DNA of 56,103 nucleotides from a virus: positions 1 through 56,103 of IMG/VR virus record IMGVR_UViG_3300034061_003450. One strand, written 5' to 3'. The notes beneath the pieces were generated by a model. The model was not told the origin of the DNA. It made no database searches and was given only the letters and a program-made list of their open reading frames with translations. The position numbers and the translations under genes are program-made. Numbering within the stretch: the stretch's first letter is position 1; every line of letters begins with the position of its first letter. Positions 31,742-39,209 of this stretch are shown piece after piece.

Positions 31742-32029
31742 TGGGGCAATCTCCATCAGGATGTTGTGCAGGTCTTGATCCAGTTCCGCCAAGGTGTTCT
31801 CAACCGTTTTCCAAGCTTCGCGGCACGCTTGATCGCGTGTCTTCGCCTTGAGCGGCTTGGTTTTAATCGTCAGCGTGGGGCAGTGCATAACCCACTGCCC
31901 GCGGTAGTAGATGTGGTTGTCGGTGATGCTGATGCGCAGGCTGCCAGATACAGCCTCAAACGAGTGAGGAATGCGTTCCTTGTCACCTTGTCTGTATGTG
32001 GTGCAGTCACGCCAGACGCAGTCGCTCAT
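31739..32029 (-). CDS. Hypothetical protein, leftward cluster
   Basis: 96 aa; beta-rich first half (VSGSLRISITDNHIYYRGQW) and helical second half (ACREAWKTVENTLAELDQDL). Less GC-rich than neighbours. ATGA overlaps at both ends. Unknown. Confidence 0.62.
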   Translation of the reverse strand: MSDCVWRDCTTYRQGDKERIPHSFEAVSGSLRISITDNHIYYRGQWVMHCPTLTIKTKPLKAKTRDQACREAWKTVENTLAELDQDLHNILMEIAP

Positions 32030-32223
32030 GCCCCCTCCCCCGGCGCAGCCGGCAGCGGCTTACACTCTCGGACCATGGCTAGTGCCTGTTTGTGAATGCG
32101 GCAAACCCAAGAATGCCCCGTGATGCTTTCTGGCTCCCAGGTATCGAGATCGCAGTTGCAACGGACGCCGCTGTTTTTGACCCACACTACATACTCTTTC
32201 ACGGTTGGTATTGTTGTGCTCAC
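32026..32223 (-). CDS. Small cysteine-containing protein
   Basis: 65 aa from GTG 32223, which overlaps the previous stop (GTGA) and follows GGAGGTG by about 7 bases. CNCDLDTWEPESITGHSWVC and CRIH / VRECKP carry five cysteines and histidines, possibly a small zinc site. Unknown function. Confidence 0.58.
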   Translation of the reverse strand: MSTTIPTVKEYVVWVKNSGVRCNCDLDTWEPESITGHSWVCRIHKQALAMVRECKPLPAAPGEGA

Positions 32224-32666
32224 GACTTCACCTCCGGCAGCGGCAGGGCGGGCGTGCTGGCCCAATCGCATAGGGGGTCCTCGTTGCCTGCCCCCAGTTG
32301 AATCCTGCAGGTGCAGGCGATGGGGTGCGTGCAGACAATCCGTTGCCGCTCGGCGACGGGGATGGGCGTGGGGTTGGTGCCGTAGCGGGCGAGGGCATCA
32401 CTCCATCCATCTTGGCGACCAGCTTCCCAAGAGGAGGCCATGTCTGAGTTGTACCAGGCAGGCGCCTCTTTCTCTGGAGCTTCGTCCGCCGGCCCCACCA
32501 CCGGCTCCGACAGGGTGGCGCGAGCGCTCTCCGCCAGCTCTTCCAGGTGGTCAACGTCAACCGTGAGGATTAGCCGATGGCCGGGGCCCCTGACCGAATC
32601 GCCGTGGCTGGTGAGTTGGTCTACGGCGTCGACGAACTGCTGGCACAACTCACGAAGATCGCTCAT
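32220..32666 (-). CDS. Hypothetical protein, leftward cluster
   Basis: 148 aa. Helical N-terminus (SDLRELCQQFVDAVDQLTSH, LEELAESARATL), an acidic linker, and a C-terminal part with GRQDGWSDALARYG and CTHPIACTCRIQLGAG. The last shows a Cys-rich patch. Not recognised. Confidence 0.6.
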   Translation of the reverse strand: MSDLRELCQQFVDAVDQLTSHGDSVRGPGHRLILTVDVDHLEELAESARATLSEPVVGPADEAPEKEAPAWYNSDMASSWEAGRQDGWSDALARYGTNPTPIPVAERQRIVCTHPIACTCRIQLGAGNEDPLCDWASTPALPLPEVKS

Positions 32667-32884
32667 TTCAACTCCTTAATCAAGTTCAGAATGTCAACCA
32701 CCGGCACCGCCGGCAACGCATCACCCGGCAGACAGCGGGTGTGAGTTGCGATCACTTTTGGCAACACCGCCGCAATGCTCGCAGGGTTGGCGCCGGGGCC
32801 TGTAGAACCTGGCGCGGCCTCATAGGCGGCAACCAGTTCCAAGGCGCCGGGCGCCAGAGGTTTCGTTACTTTAGCTTTAAACAT
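32663..32884 (-). CDS. Small hypothetical protein
   Basis: 73 aa; LELVAAYEAAPGSTGPGANP followed by SIAAVLPKVIATHTRCL and a C-terminal helix. It follows a -10-like promoter at 32906-32914 and CTGGAG as ribosome site. Unknown. Confidence 0.6.
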   Translation of the reverse strand: MFKAKVTKPLAPGALELVAAYEAAPGSTGPGANPASIAAVLPKVIATHTRCLPGDALPAVPVVDILNLIKELK

Positions 32885-32905
32885 GATGCACAGTCTCCAG
32901 AGGGA

Positions 32906-32914
32906 ATAATAACA
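32906..32914 (-). promoter_or_regulatory. Extended -10 promoter, leftward
   Basis: On the minus strand TGTTATTAT (TGn plus TATTAT) lies 22 bases before the ATG at 32884, in the 33-base gap below the RecE-like gene. It would give the small-gene cluster its own supply. No good -35 is seen. Confidence 0.45.
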
Positions 32915-32917
32915 GCA

Positions 32918-33937
32918 TCAGCCACCTTCCAGCTTCCGCAGATACCACGCCGGCAACTGCAACGGCTGCGGTGCCGTGTCATACCCTGGCCAGTAGTCAA
33001 GCGTCTGCGCTGCTGCTACCTGGTCCAGCGCCTGGCGATACAGCAGGCGGCCAAGCAGTTGCTGATCCTCGGTGAGGAAATAACGGCCGATGAACTGCGG
33101 CGCTGGGGTTTCTTTTTCGATGGCGATGAACTCGAACACGATCGGCACATCGTCCAGCGCACCGGCTGACAGACCCAGCAGCTCGCAGATCGCGGCGCGG
33201 CACTGGTCTACGGCGTCGGCGTAAAACGCACCCTGCAGGACGTAGCCGAAGCCGGCGGCAGACTTCCCGAACGGTTCGGGGCCTGCATCGGCGGCAGACT
33301 TCAGATCCAGCACCCGGAGTTCCCGGCCGTTGAACCGCAGCCCGTCAATCCGCACCTTGCACCTGTGCCCGGTGATCGGGTCGAACCATGTGAGCGTGAG
33401 CTCGTTGAATCGGCGGAGCTGAGGGCCAAACATTGGGCCGAGTCCGGGGTGGGCGTCCACGGCGTTGCGGAGCTGCAGCGCCAGGTCGTAGTCGGCGGCG
33501 GGCATCACCGTCGCGCCGATGGTGCGGGCGTCGAACGCCTGCCACCACGCCAGCCGGCGGTGCGCATCCTCCCAGCCCTCGCGGGCCTTGGTGCCGGGCT
33601 TGCTGCTCTCGCCCGTGGTGAGCTGCGTCTCGGTCGGCCGCTTCGGTGCATCCGCCGGGATCGCGACGAACTGCTCCTGCCACGATTCCGGCTCCAGCAG
33701 CATCGCGTGCAGTGCGCTGCCGATCACCTGCTGGGGAGTTGCGACACGTTCCGGCCGGTTCGGATCGCGGTATGCCGCCCACGCATGGGCCGGGGTGCGG
33801 CTGATGGCCAGCTTCAACAGGGAAGCGTTCCAGCCGGCGAGGTCGTCATACTGCTGGCGGGGCAGCATCGAGAACGCCTGCGGGGCGTCCGTGAGCACCA
33901 GCTCGGCGGCGGCCGGTGCTGTGAGGGTTGCAGTCAT
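32918..33937 (-). CDS. RecE-like exonuclease (PD-(D/E)XK)
   Basis: 339 aa. GSALHAMLLEPESW (about residue 72) is the helical His motif, CKVRIDGLRF (about 195) carries the catalytic Asp, and VLDLKSAADAGPEPFGKS (about 214) the D-L-K triad. GYVLQGAFYADAV follows as in RecE/DUF3799 nucleases. It should degrade one strand of double-stranded ends for annealing by RecT, encoded a few genes upstream in the same operon. MTATLT at its start is shared with the small gene at 34893-35111. Confidence 0.88.
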   Translation of the reverse strand: MTATLTAPAAAELVLTDAPQAFSMLPRQQYDDLAGWNASLLKLAISRTPAHAWAAYRDPNRPERVATPQQVIGSALHAMLLEPESWQEQFVAIPADAPKRPTETQLTTGESSKPGTKAREGWEDAHRRLAWWQAFDARTIGATVMPAADYDLALQLRNAVDAHPGLGPMFGPQLRRFNELTLTWFDPITGHRCKVRIDGLRFNGRELRVLDLKSAADAGPEPFGKSAAGFGYVLQGAFYADAVDQCRAAICELLGLSAGALDDVPIVFEFIAIEKETPAPQFIGRYFLTEDQQLLGRLLYRQALDQVAAAQTLDYWPGYDTAPQPLQLPAWYLRKLEGG

Positions 33938-33942
33938 CGGGA

Positions 33943-34896
33943 TTACATCGCCTCCTTATTGATGACGGACTGCAGAAAGGCACGCGCCATCTCGTTTGTT
34001 GCATAGAAGTGCGCGTGAGCTTCGACGCCTAACAGCAACAGCCCACCGAGGTCATTTCCGTTGGTCTTAATCAGAAGCCTTGCTAACGGCCCGCCTAGAT
34101 GCTCAGCCCAACCGCAAATGCAATGAGTGGTCTCGCACGTATGCCAGTCGCTCATCTCCAATGCGTCATCAGTTGCCAGCGCGGCATGGGCAACAGCCAG
34201 CAACCTGGACGGCGCATCCTCGGCAATGGGAAGGCCAATGGCGTAGCTGAGGTTGGCGTCGCGGAGGTTGGCGTAGCTGAGGTTGGCGCTGCGGAGGTTG
34301 GCGTAGCTGAGGTTGGCGCCGCTGAGGATGGCGCCGCTGAGGTTGGCGCCGCTGAGGTCGGCGCTGCGGAGGTTGGCGTAGCGGAGGTTGGCGTCGCTGA
34401 GGTTGGCGTCGCGGAGGATGGCGCCGCTGAGGTTGGCGCCGCTGAGGTCGGCGCTGCGGAGGTTGGCGTAGCTGAGGTTGGCGCCGCTGAGGATGGCGCC
34501 GCTGAGGTTGGCGCCGCTGAGGTTGGCGCTGCGGAGGTCGGCGCTGCGGAGGTTGGCGTCGCTGAGGATGGCGTCGCGGAGGATGGCGTCGCGGAGGATG
34601 GCGTAGCTGAGGTCGGCGTAGCTGAGGATGGCGTAGCGGAGGATGGCGTAGCTGAGGTTGGCGTAGCTGAGGTTGGCGTCGCGGAGGTTGGCGTCGCGGA
34701 GGATGGCGCCGCTGAGGTTGGCGCCGCTGAGGTCGGCGCTGCGGAGGTTGGCGTAGCGGAGGTTGGCGCCGCTGAGGATGGCGCCGCTGAGGTTGGCGCC
34801 GCTGAGGTTGGCGCGGGCGCCGACTGGGTTATTAGCCAGCCATAGACCGTGGAGCCTAAGGATTTCTTTCAACTCGTCTTGCGTGTACGTAGTCAT
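33943..34896 (-). CDS. Pentapeptide-repeat protein
   Basis: 317 aa. Residues about 24-215 are almost only A(N/D/I)LxxA-type pentapeptides (ANLSGANLSGAILSGANLRY), which fold as a right-handed quadrilateral beta helix that can mimic DNA. The flanks are an N-terminal helix (DELKEILRLHGLWLANN) and a C-terminal domain with MSDWHTCETTHCICGWAEHL. At DNA level nearly every repeat is one of a few 15-mers. Such proteins are abundant in cyanobacteria; a role as a gyrase protector or anti-restriction mimic is possible but not shown. It lies between recE and recT. Confidence 0.9.
   Translation of the reverse strand: MTTYTQDELKEILRLHGLWLANNPVGARANLSGANLSGAILSGANLRYANLRSADLSGANLSGAILRDANLRDANLSYANLSYAILRYAILSYADLSYAILRDAILRDAILSDANLRSADLRSANLSGANLSGAILSGANLSYANLRSADLSGANLSGAILRDANLSDANLRYANLRSADLSGANLSGAILSGANLSYANLRSANLSYANLRDANLSYAIGLPIAEDAPSRLLAVAHAALATDDALEMSDWHTCETTHCICGWAEHLGGPLARLLIKTNGNDLGGLLLLGVEAHAHFYATNEMARAFLQSVINKEAM
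34240..34822. repeat. Tandem 15-bp pentapeptide repeats
   Basis: About 39 near-identical 15-bp units of the form GCTGAGGTTGGCGCC (plus-strand reading), with larger blocks repeated too. The uniformity at silent sites points to recent expansion or gene conversion. The opposite strand is also open across it, which is an artefact of the repeat. Confidence 0.92.
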
Positions 34897-35111
34897 CGGG
34901 ATGTCACGGTGAGGGTGAACGGCAGGCCATCGCTGATGAACAGCGCGGCCATGCTCAGAACGTCGTCGTCGCGGGCGAAGTCGTCGCACACGCCGTTCTC
35001 GAAGTGGAATCGATAGGAGCTGTCGCCTGGCCCGGGGTCGTGGACCACGGTGCAGAGGGGGTGGGCTTCAACGTCGGCCAGCGACGCGAGCGGGGTGAGG
35101 GTTGCAGTCAT
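34893..35111 (-). CDS. Small hypothetical protein
   Basis: 72 aa; MTATLTPLASLADVEAHPLC, then SSYRFHFENGVCDDFARDDD and FTLTVTSR. The first codons and the bases around them match those of the RecE-like gene, suggesting a copied start region. Overlaps neighbours by ATGA. Unknown. Confidence 0.6.
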   Translation of the reverse strand: MTATLTPLASLADVEAHPLCTVVHDPGPGDSSYRFHFENGVCDDFARDDDVLSMAALFISDGLPFTLTVTSR

Positions 35112-35329
35112 GGTGCCTGCGTGGTAGTGGTGTCTGCAATCGTGCCGCCGATAAATAGTCTTCTGCAGGCAGGCAGGTTGACGCCGCCTATATCCATCCA
35201 CACACCTCCTCCTATCGGCCTTTGGTAGTACCCAAGGCGGTTGTCGTAGTGAGTGAGTAAACGCAAAGAGCCGTCAGTGCACCTGACTTTGTGGTTGAGC
35301 GCTTCGTCCAGGGATTGAATGGTGCTCAT
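35108..35329 (-). CDS. Small hypothetical protein
   Basis: 73 aa; STIQSLDEALNHKVRCTDGS, then RPIGGGVWMDIGGVNLPACR. Beta-rich. Start ATG 35329 chosen from protein quality; overlaps the next gene by ATGA. Unknown. Confidence 0.6.
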   Translation of the reverse strand: MSTIQSLDEALNHKVRCTDGSLRLLTHYDNRLGYYQRPIGGGVWMDIGGVNLPACRRLFIGGTIADTTTTQAP

Positions 35330-35369
35330 GGTGATTCCGTTGCGGTTATTTCGGGATTGAATGGAGTGG

Positions 35370-35528
35370 TCAGAGCCGCCTGCAGGCGGCATCGGAGGGT
35401 GCGTAGTTGCGGCAGGCACGTTCCAGCGCCTGCTCAGACGGCCCGGCGGTCAATGCCGTCAGGACGGCAGCGGTCAGGATCGCTACCGTCGCAAGGCGGG
35501 AAAAGAAGCGAGCGCGGGAGAAGGTCAT
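35370..35528 (-). CDS. Small membrane or exported peptide
   Basis: 52 aa. Basic start MTFSRARFFSRLAT, one hydrophobic segment (VAILTAAVLTALTAG) and a short Cys-containing tail. Looks like a signal peptide or single-span protein. It overlaps the gene at 35434-35619 by 95 bases in another frame, which lowers confidence. Confidence 0.45.
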   Translation of the reverse strand: MTFSRARFFSRLATVAILTAAVLTALTAGPSEQALERACRNYAPSDAACRRL

Positions 35529-35619
35529 CAATCTGCTCAGGGAGTGGGTTGATGGGAATGCGATAGCCGTCAACCACGAGGAAGTCGCGGCCGGCGGATC
35601 TGATGTGAAAACAAGTCAT
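35434..35619 (-). CDS. Small hypothetical protein
   Basis: 61 aa; MTCFHIRSAGRDFLVVDGYR followed by IPINPLPEQIDDLLP reads as real protein; the last 20 residues are less convincing. The start overlaps the upstream stop (ATGA). It shares its 3' half with the membrane peptide frame. Confidence 0.5.
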   Translation of the reverse strand: MTCFHIRSAGRDFLVVDGYRIPINPLPEQIDDLLPRSLLFPPCDGSDPDRCRPDGIDRRAV

Positions 35620-36209
35620 CGTCGGGAAAGCAGAAGGTCTCGGAATCGGCCAGGGCCGGCGCATCGTCGTCGTCGCGGCGCCCTCGCCAATCGGGCCAGG
35701 TTCTCCGTCGCCAGTCGGCGGCTCCATTCAAGGTCCGCCACGATCGCCTCCGGCGACATGTTCGGAGCGCAAAGGATGCCGACGCCCCGGCGGTGCCGGG
35801 CCAGGTAGTCATCGATCAGGCTGATCGACTGATGCCATTCGCCGTGGCGGAGGTGATCCATCACAAGCCGCTGGAGCTCGCCCGCATTGGTCAACACCCG
35901 GGCCCGCACGCCGAGATCAGTGGTCCCATCGCTCCGGCGATACCAGCCGACCGTCCCGATGCCATTGGCCGGTTGCAGCCGCTCGACATGGAGGGTGGCG
36001 ACGAACGCCGCAGGGCAGCGAAGCCAGAGGTGATCGGTGCGCAGCGATGGGCGGAGGGTGTCAAGCGGTTCAGTGAATGCCCACGGCCATAGCCGCACGG
36101 CCCTGATGCAGAGGTCGGTGTCGCCATTAGGCCGCGGCGCCCAGCAGTCGACGACGCCGCGCCAGCGAACCCACTGGCCTTCCAGGGGGAGGAGTTCAGA
36201 GCGGGTCAT
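35616..36209 (-). CDS. Hypothetical protein between RecT and small genes
   Basis: 197 aa. A beta-rich N-terminal part (LEGQWVRWRGVVDCWAPRPN, HLWLRCPAAFVATLHVERL) resembles an OB-fold, then GIGTVGWYRRSDGTTDLGVR and a helical C-terminus (ISLIDDYLARHRRGVGILCA). Starts by ATGA overlap with recT, so it may assist recombination, for example as a nucleic-acid-binding partner. Inference only. Confidence 0.6.
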   Translation of the reverse strand: MTRSELLPLEGQWVRWRGVVDCWAPRPNGDTDLCIRAVRLWPWAFTEPLDTLRPSLRTDHLWLRCPAAFVATLHVERLQPANGIGTVGWYRRSDGTTDLGVRARVLTNAGELQRLVMDHLRHGEWHQSISLIDDYLARHRRGVGILCAPNMSPEAIVADLEWSRRLATENLARLARAPRRRRCAGPGRFRDLLLSRR

Positions 36210-37411
36210 CAGTCGAACTCCGGCATTGCCTCAGGCTGCAGCGGCAGCTCGCCCGATGGGTTGCTGAGCAGTTCCTGGATCCGTTCCGCGCTGATCAACT
36301 GCCGACCCTGGCGGCTCTTGCCTTCGGACCATGCGGCGACTGCAGCATTGTCGGCAAGGGACTGCATGACGGCGGAGAACTGATCGGCCGGAACCTGGCT
36401 CAGATCCTCTACTGAGAGGACCGCGCAAACTTCGGAGACGAACGCTTCCGCGCCGACGGCGCCGAGGCGTTTTTCCATCGCGCCGATGATGGTCTCCAGT
36501 TGCTGCTGGCTGATCGGGGCGGGAGTGGGCTCCGCTGCGGGCTCGGGCGTGGTGTCCGTCACCGTCACCGTCACCGGCTCGGCCTCTGCCTGCTGCTCGG
36601 TCGGCTCCTCCTGCTGGGGCAGCAGATGATCGATGGGAGACTCCTGCCTCAGCCCTGCATCCGCCGCGTCATCCGCAGCGACCGCCCGGGCCATCTCGAT
36701 CGAGACCGGCAGCCACTTGAACAGCCGCTTGGTCACCTTCGCCAGCGCCATCGCCTCATAATCCGTGACCCATGGCCCGCTGGTGCCGGACTTGCTCCGC
36801 TTCCGGATGCCCTCCAGTTCGGCGCGGCTCATGACGACAAACTGCGGCCGGTCGCTGTCCGTCAGGTGCGCAACGGCATAAACGAACGTGAGTTTTTTCG
36901 GGTCGTTCCGGTCCGGGTTGCCCCAGTTCGGCGTGTGCTTCAGGTCGCTGTGCAGGCCGAAGATGCACTCGAACTCATCGCCTTCAAACACCGCACGGGC
37001 CTCGATGCTCGCGACACGGCCTGACCGCATCGCCAGATCGATCATGCCGCGGTAGCCCAGCTGGAACTGTGCATCCCGGCCGTAAGGCACCAGGTACGCC
37101 TGCCCCAGGTTGCCGCCGATCTCAAGGCCGAGCTGCGCACACTGGAACAACGCGCCGAGGAGGCTTGCCTGTGAGCACTCGGCGAGCTTCGGGTTCCGGC
37201 GGATCTCGGTCAGCGCAATCCGGAGCAGCCGGTCGGGGTCGAAGTGGCGGGGCAGCGCCAGCTTGATCTGCTCGCTGATCTGCGGACTCCGCAGCAGCGA
37301 CTCGATCGTGCCGGTCTGCTCGCCGGTCTGACGCTGCAAGCTGGCCGGCGGCCGTGTCTGCACTTGCTGAATGGCCCCGTTGCGTGCCGGGGCGGTAGCG
37401 GTTTTGGCCAT
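36209..37411 (-). CDS. recT: RecT single-strand annealing protein
   Basis: 400 aa. The RecT core spans residues about 35-245: LRIALTEIRRNPKLAECSQA, ALFQCAQLGLEIGGNLGQAY, QFQLGYRGMIDLAMRSGRV, PKKLTFVYAVAHL and WVTDYEAMALAKVTKRLFKW. A long Gln/Glu/Pro/Thr linker and an extra C-terminal helical domain make it longer than E. coli RecT (269 aa). It anneals single strands made by the RecE-like nuclease. It is the first gene after a promoter with TACCGGAT repeats. Confidence 0.95.
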   Translation of the reverse strand: MAKTATAPARNGAIQQVQTRPPASLQRQTGEQTGTIESLLRSPQISEQIKLALPRHFDPDRLLRIALTEIRRNPKLAECSQASLLGALFQCAQLGLEIGGNLGQAYLVPYGRDAQFQLGYRGMIDLAMRSGRVASIEARAVFEGDEFECIFGLHSDLKHTPNWGNPDRNDPKKLTFVYAVAHLTDSDRPQFVVMSRAELEGIRKRSKSGTSGPWVTDYEAMALAKVTKRLFKWLPVSIEMARAVAADDAADAGLRQESPIDHLLPQQEEPTEQQAEAEPVTVTVTDTTPEPAAEPTPAPISQQQLETIIGAMEKRLGAVGAEAFVSEVCAVLSVEDLSQVPADQFSAVMQSLADNAAVAAWSEGKSRQGRQLISAERIQELLSNPSGELPLQPEAMPEFD

Positions 37412-37460
37412 AAAAACCTAGGTGGGGGTAGAAGGGGGTTTTGATGACCCACCTGCTGCG

Positions 37461-37490
37461 ATACTAACCGGATTCGCTACCGGATGGCAA
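37461..37490 (-). promoter_or_regulatory. Leftward promoter of the recombination operon
   Basis: On the minus strand TTGCCA (37485-37490) and TAGTAT (37461-37466) are separated by 18 bases, a good sigma-70-type promoter, 50 bp before the recT ATG. Confidence 0.6.
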
Positions 37491-37515
37491 GCGCGGTCGG
37501 GACCGTTACCGGATG
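37465..37515. promoter_or_regulatory. Operator-like TACCGGAT repeats
   Basis: Three direct copies, TAACCGGAT (37465-37473), TACCGGATG (37478-37486) and TACCGGATG (37507-37515), cover the spacer and flank of the recT promoter. Such placement is typical of repressor sites. The XRE-like protein encoded next door is the obvious candidate to bind. Confidence 0.5.
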
Positions 37516-37580
37516 TCACCATGGACACGCCCCCAAGTCGCGGCTATGCCCCTACGATCCCCCGCAGCAGGTTGCAGCGC

Positions 37581-37895
37581 ATGATCATCATCCCCGAAAC
37601 CCCTGGCGAACAGGCGCTTTTGCAGCGGTCCATCTCAGGGCTCCGCTACCTGCTCGGCGGTAGCGTTCCCATCCGCTTCCAGGCTTCCGACGGCGCCCTC
37701 GTGGACGCCTCAGCCGTCGAGCAGTTACTGGGCGCTGCTCAGCAGGGGGTGGGCATCAGCCGGAATCCCGTCGTCGTTCAAGGTCCGGACCATCGCCGCC
37801 AGATCCACCAGCTCAGCGGTCAGCTCGTCAACGTCGTAACTATCCAGCCCAGCGACCACAGCCTTGAGCTTGGCGATCCGGCCCGGGTCCCGTGA
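37581..37895 (+). CDS. Short rightward protein convergent with regulator
   Basis: 104 aa from ATG 37581. MIIIPETPGEQALLQRSISG, LRYLLGGSVPIRFQASDGAL and VDASAVEQLLGAAQ look like real protein for the first 55 residues. The rest runs antisense over the end of the regulator gene (171-base overlap) and looks poor. An ATG at 37521 would add 20 residues. Divergent from recT across the operator region, so it could be the rightward partner of a switch. Confidence 0.45.
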   Translation: MIIIPETPGEQALLQRSISGLRYLLGGSVPIRFQASDGALVDASAVEQLLGAAQQGVGISRNPVVVQGPDHRRQIHQLSGQLVNVVTIQPSDHSLELGDPARVP

Positions 37896-38465
37896 CGGGT
37901 ACGCCCGCAGCAGTTCCGGCAGCCCATCACTGAGCAGCCGGCCGCGATCGGCGCACCACTGCTGGCAATGGCGGGAAATCCAGCGACTCAGGCTGGCGGC
38001 ACCCTCGGCCGTTGGTTTCGCCGCCACGCCAGTCAGCGACAGCCGGCCGATCCATACCAGGAACAGGTCGCCCGCGTGCAACGGCAGCCCCGTCACCGGA
38101 TGCGCCAGCCAGAACGGCTCGTCAGGTTCCCATGGCCGGACCGGCGGGCGTTTCAGGTTTCGATCTGCCATCGCTGCAGCTTCGCCCCGGTCGCAGCCCG
38201 ACAGCCAGGCGAGCGCCAGATTCAACTGGCCGAGGGAGTCGAACAGCTTGGGGCCGGGCCGCAGATACTGCCCGTTCCTAAGCATCGAAATCTGCCCCGA
38301 CCCGAGCCATGAGCGCTGCTCAGGGTATGCCCAGTTGGCCAGATCCTCTAGGTTCTGATTCGACAGGCCATTGCGGGCCATCAGGGCGCGGAATGCCCGG
38401 GTGAATGTGTCCAGTCCGTCGCGGTAGCGCTGATCAGCAGGGCCGAGGGTGTCATGGTTCTCCAT
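37725..38465 (-). CDS. XRE-like transcription regulator, repressor candidate
   Basis: 246 aa. An N-terminal helix-turn-helix: FRALMARNGLSNQNLEDLAN, then SGQISMLRNGQYLRPGPKLF, of the type in cyanobacterial and cyanophage XRE-like proteins. The C-terminal two thirds (WLAHPVTGLPLHAGDLFLVW, LSRWISRHCQQWCADRGRLL) may form dimers. It lies between the recombination operon and cyAbrB and upstream of operator-like repeats, so it is the best repressor candidate. ATG 38465 is preferred; GTG 38492 is possible. Confidence 0.68.
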   Translation of the reverse strand: MENHDTLGPADQRYRDGLDTFTRAFRALMARNGLSNQNLEDLANWAYPEQRSWLGSGQISMLRNGQYLRPGPKLFDSLGQLNLALAWLSGCDRGEAAAMADRNLKRPPVRPWEPDEPFWLAHPVTGLPLHAGDLFLVWIGRLSLTGVAAKPTAEGAASLSRWISRHCQQWCADRGRLLSDGLPELLRAYPSRDPGRIAKLKAVVAGLDSYDVDELTAELVDLAAMVRTLNDDGIPADAHPLLSSAQ

Positions 38466-38560
38466 GGTTGGCAGTCTGGAGTTCCGGATCACAGCGGGCT
38501 AGGGCGGTCTTAATGAGGATGACCGATCCCCTACAGATCGGCTGCGGTCAAGATACAGCA

Positions 38561-38585
38561 TAAAAGAGGGCCCCCGAGGGGGCCC
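38561..38585 (-). terminator. Rho-independent terminator after cyAbrB
   Basis: Read on the minus strand, GGGCCCCC and GGGGGCCC (38568-38575 with 38578-38585) form an 8-bp stem, followed by TCTTTTA. It lies 25 bases after the cyAbrB stop. Confidence 0.85.
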
Positions 38586-38609
38586 ATCAGTTGCTCGCAA
38601 CCGCTACCG

Positions 38610-38972
38610 TCAATCGTCGCTGACGGGCTCCAGTGTGATGCGCCCGCGGCTGACGCGGATTTGCAGCGTATGGCCCTCGCGGGCGCCGATCTGCTCCAGA
38701 TACCGGGCGCCAACGACAGCATGACCGACGCCAGTGAGGACGCGGGTCTGATAGGTCAGCGGCCGACCCGGGCGGCCCTTGGCGCGTTCCTTGTCATGCA
38801 GGGCGCCCTTTGCCTGGAGGAGGGCCTCATAGAAGCCGGTGAAGTTGGTGCGGGCCTTACCTTCGGCGGTAGTGCTCACGTATCCAGTCTCCCGGGCGAG
38901 GGTGGTTTTGTTCGCACCCTGCGCGTTCAGTTCGTCCACCTTTGCCAGTAGTGCGGGGCCAGTCAGGGCCAT
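38610..38972 (-). CDS. cyAbrB-type transcription regulator
   Basis: 120 aa. The opening ALTGPALLAKVDELNAQGAN and the block NFTGFYEALLQAKGAL are hallmarks of the cyanobacterial AbrB family (CalA/CalB type). The C-terminal AbrB-like swapped-hairpin part reads RPLTYQTRVLTGVGHAVVGA then GHTLQIRVSRGRITLEP. These proteins are global DNA-binding regulators in nearly all cyanobacteria, so a phage copy may reset host gene expression or control lysogeny. It is a single-gene unit with its own promoter and terminator. Confidence 0.88.
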   Translation of the reverse strand: MALTGPALLAKVDELNAQGANKTTLARETGYVSTTAEGKARTNFTGFYEALLQAKGALHDKERAKGRPGRPLTYQTRVLTGVGHAVVGARYLEQIGAREGHTLQIRVSRGRITLEPVSDD

Positions 38973-38998
38973 CGGGCATCTTGCAGTTCTCGGTAAGG

Positions 38999-39004
38999 AT
39001 AATA
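38999..39004 (-). promoter_or_regulatory. -10 box of the cyAbrB gene
   Basis: TATTAT on the minus strand lies 27 bp before the ATG at 38972, giving a leader of about 20 bases. No clear -35 is seen. Confidence 0.5.
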
Positions 39005-39074
39005 ACCACAGCCGCCAGTGCTAGGCGGGGTTTGCGCACTGCGGATAAGTTGACCGACGGTTTGCTATCTGGTC

Positions 39075-39209
39075 ATGCGCACGTCGGTGGATTTGTCGAA
39101 CCTTGGCGACGAGCTTGAGGCGTTGGCGGAGATGCTGGAGAGGATTGAGGAGGGGAGGGGCGCCGATGGGGTCACTGAGCCGGAGGAAGAGGAAGAGCCG
39201 GAGGAGTGA
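39075..39209 (+). CDS. Small acidic protein
   Basis: 44 aa: MRTSVDLSNLGDELEALAEM, then a tail that is almost all Glu and Pro. Rightward, facing away from cyAbrB. Its end overlaps the convergent zinc-ribbon gene by 38 bases. Acidic small proteins can mimic DNA, but there is no evidence here. Confidence 0.45.
   Translation: MRTSVDLSNLGDELEALAEMLERIEEGRGADGVTEPEEEEEPEE

Noticed and set aside
34240-34822. Regular repeats as a CRISPR array
   Set aside because: Units are contiguous 15-mers without spacers and encode pentapeptides in frame.
34099-34845. A 248-codon + strand frame across the pentapeptide array
   Set aside because: It consists of VGVAEVGAAEDG-type repeats that follow from reading the 15-bp repeat backward. 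No start signal, and the minus strand has a known fold.
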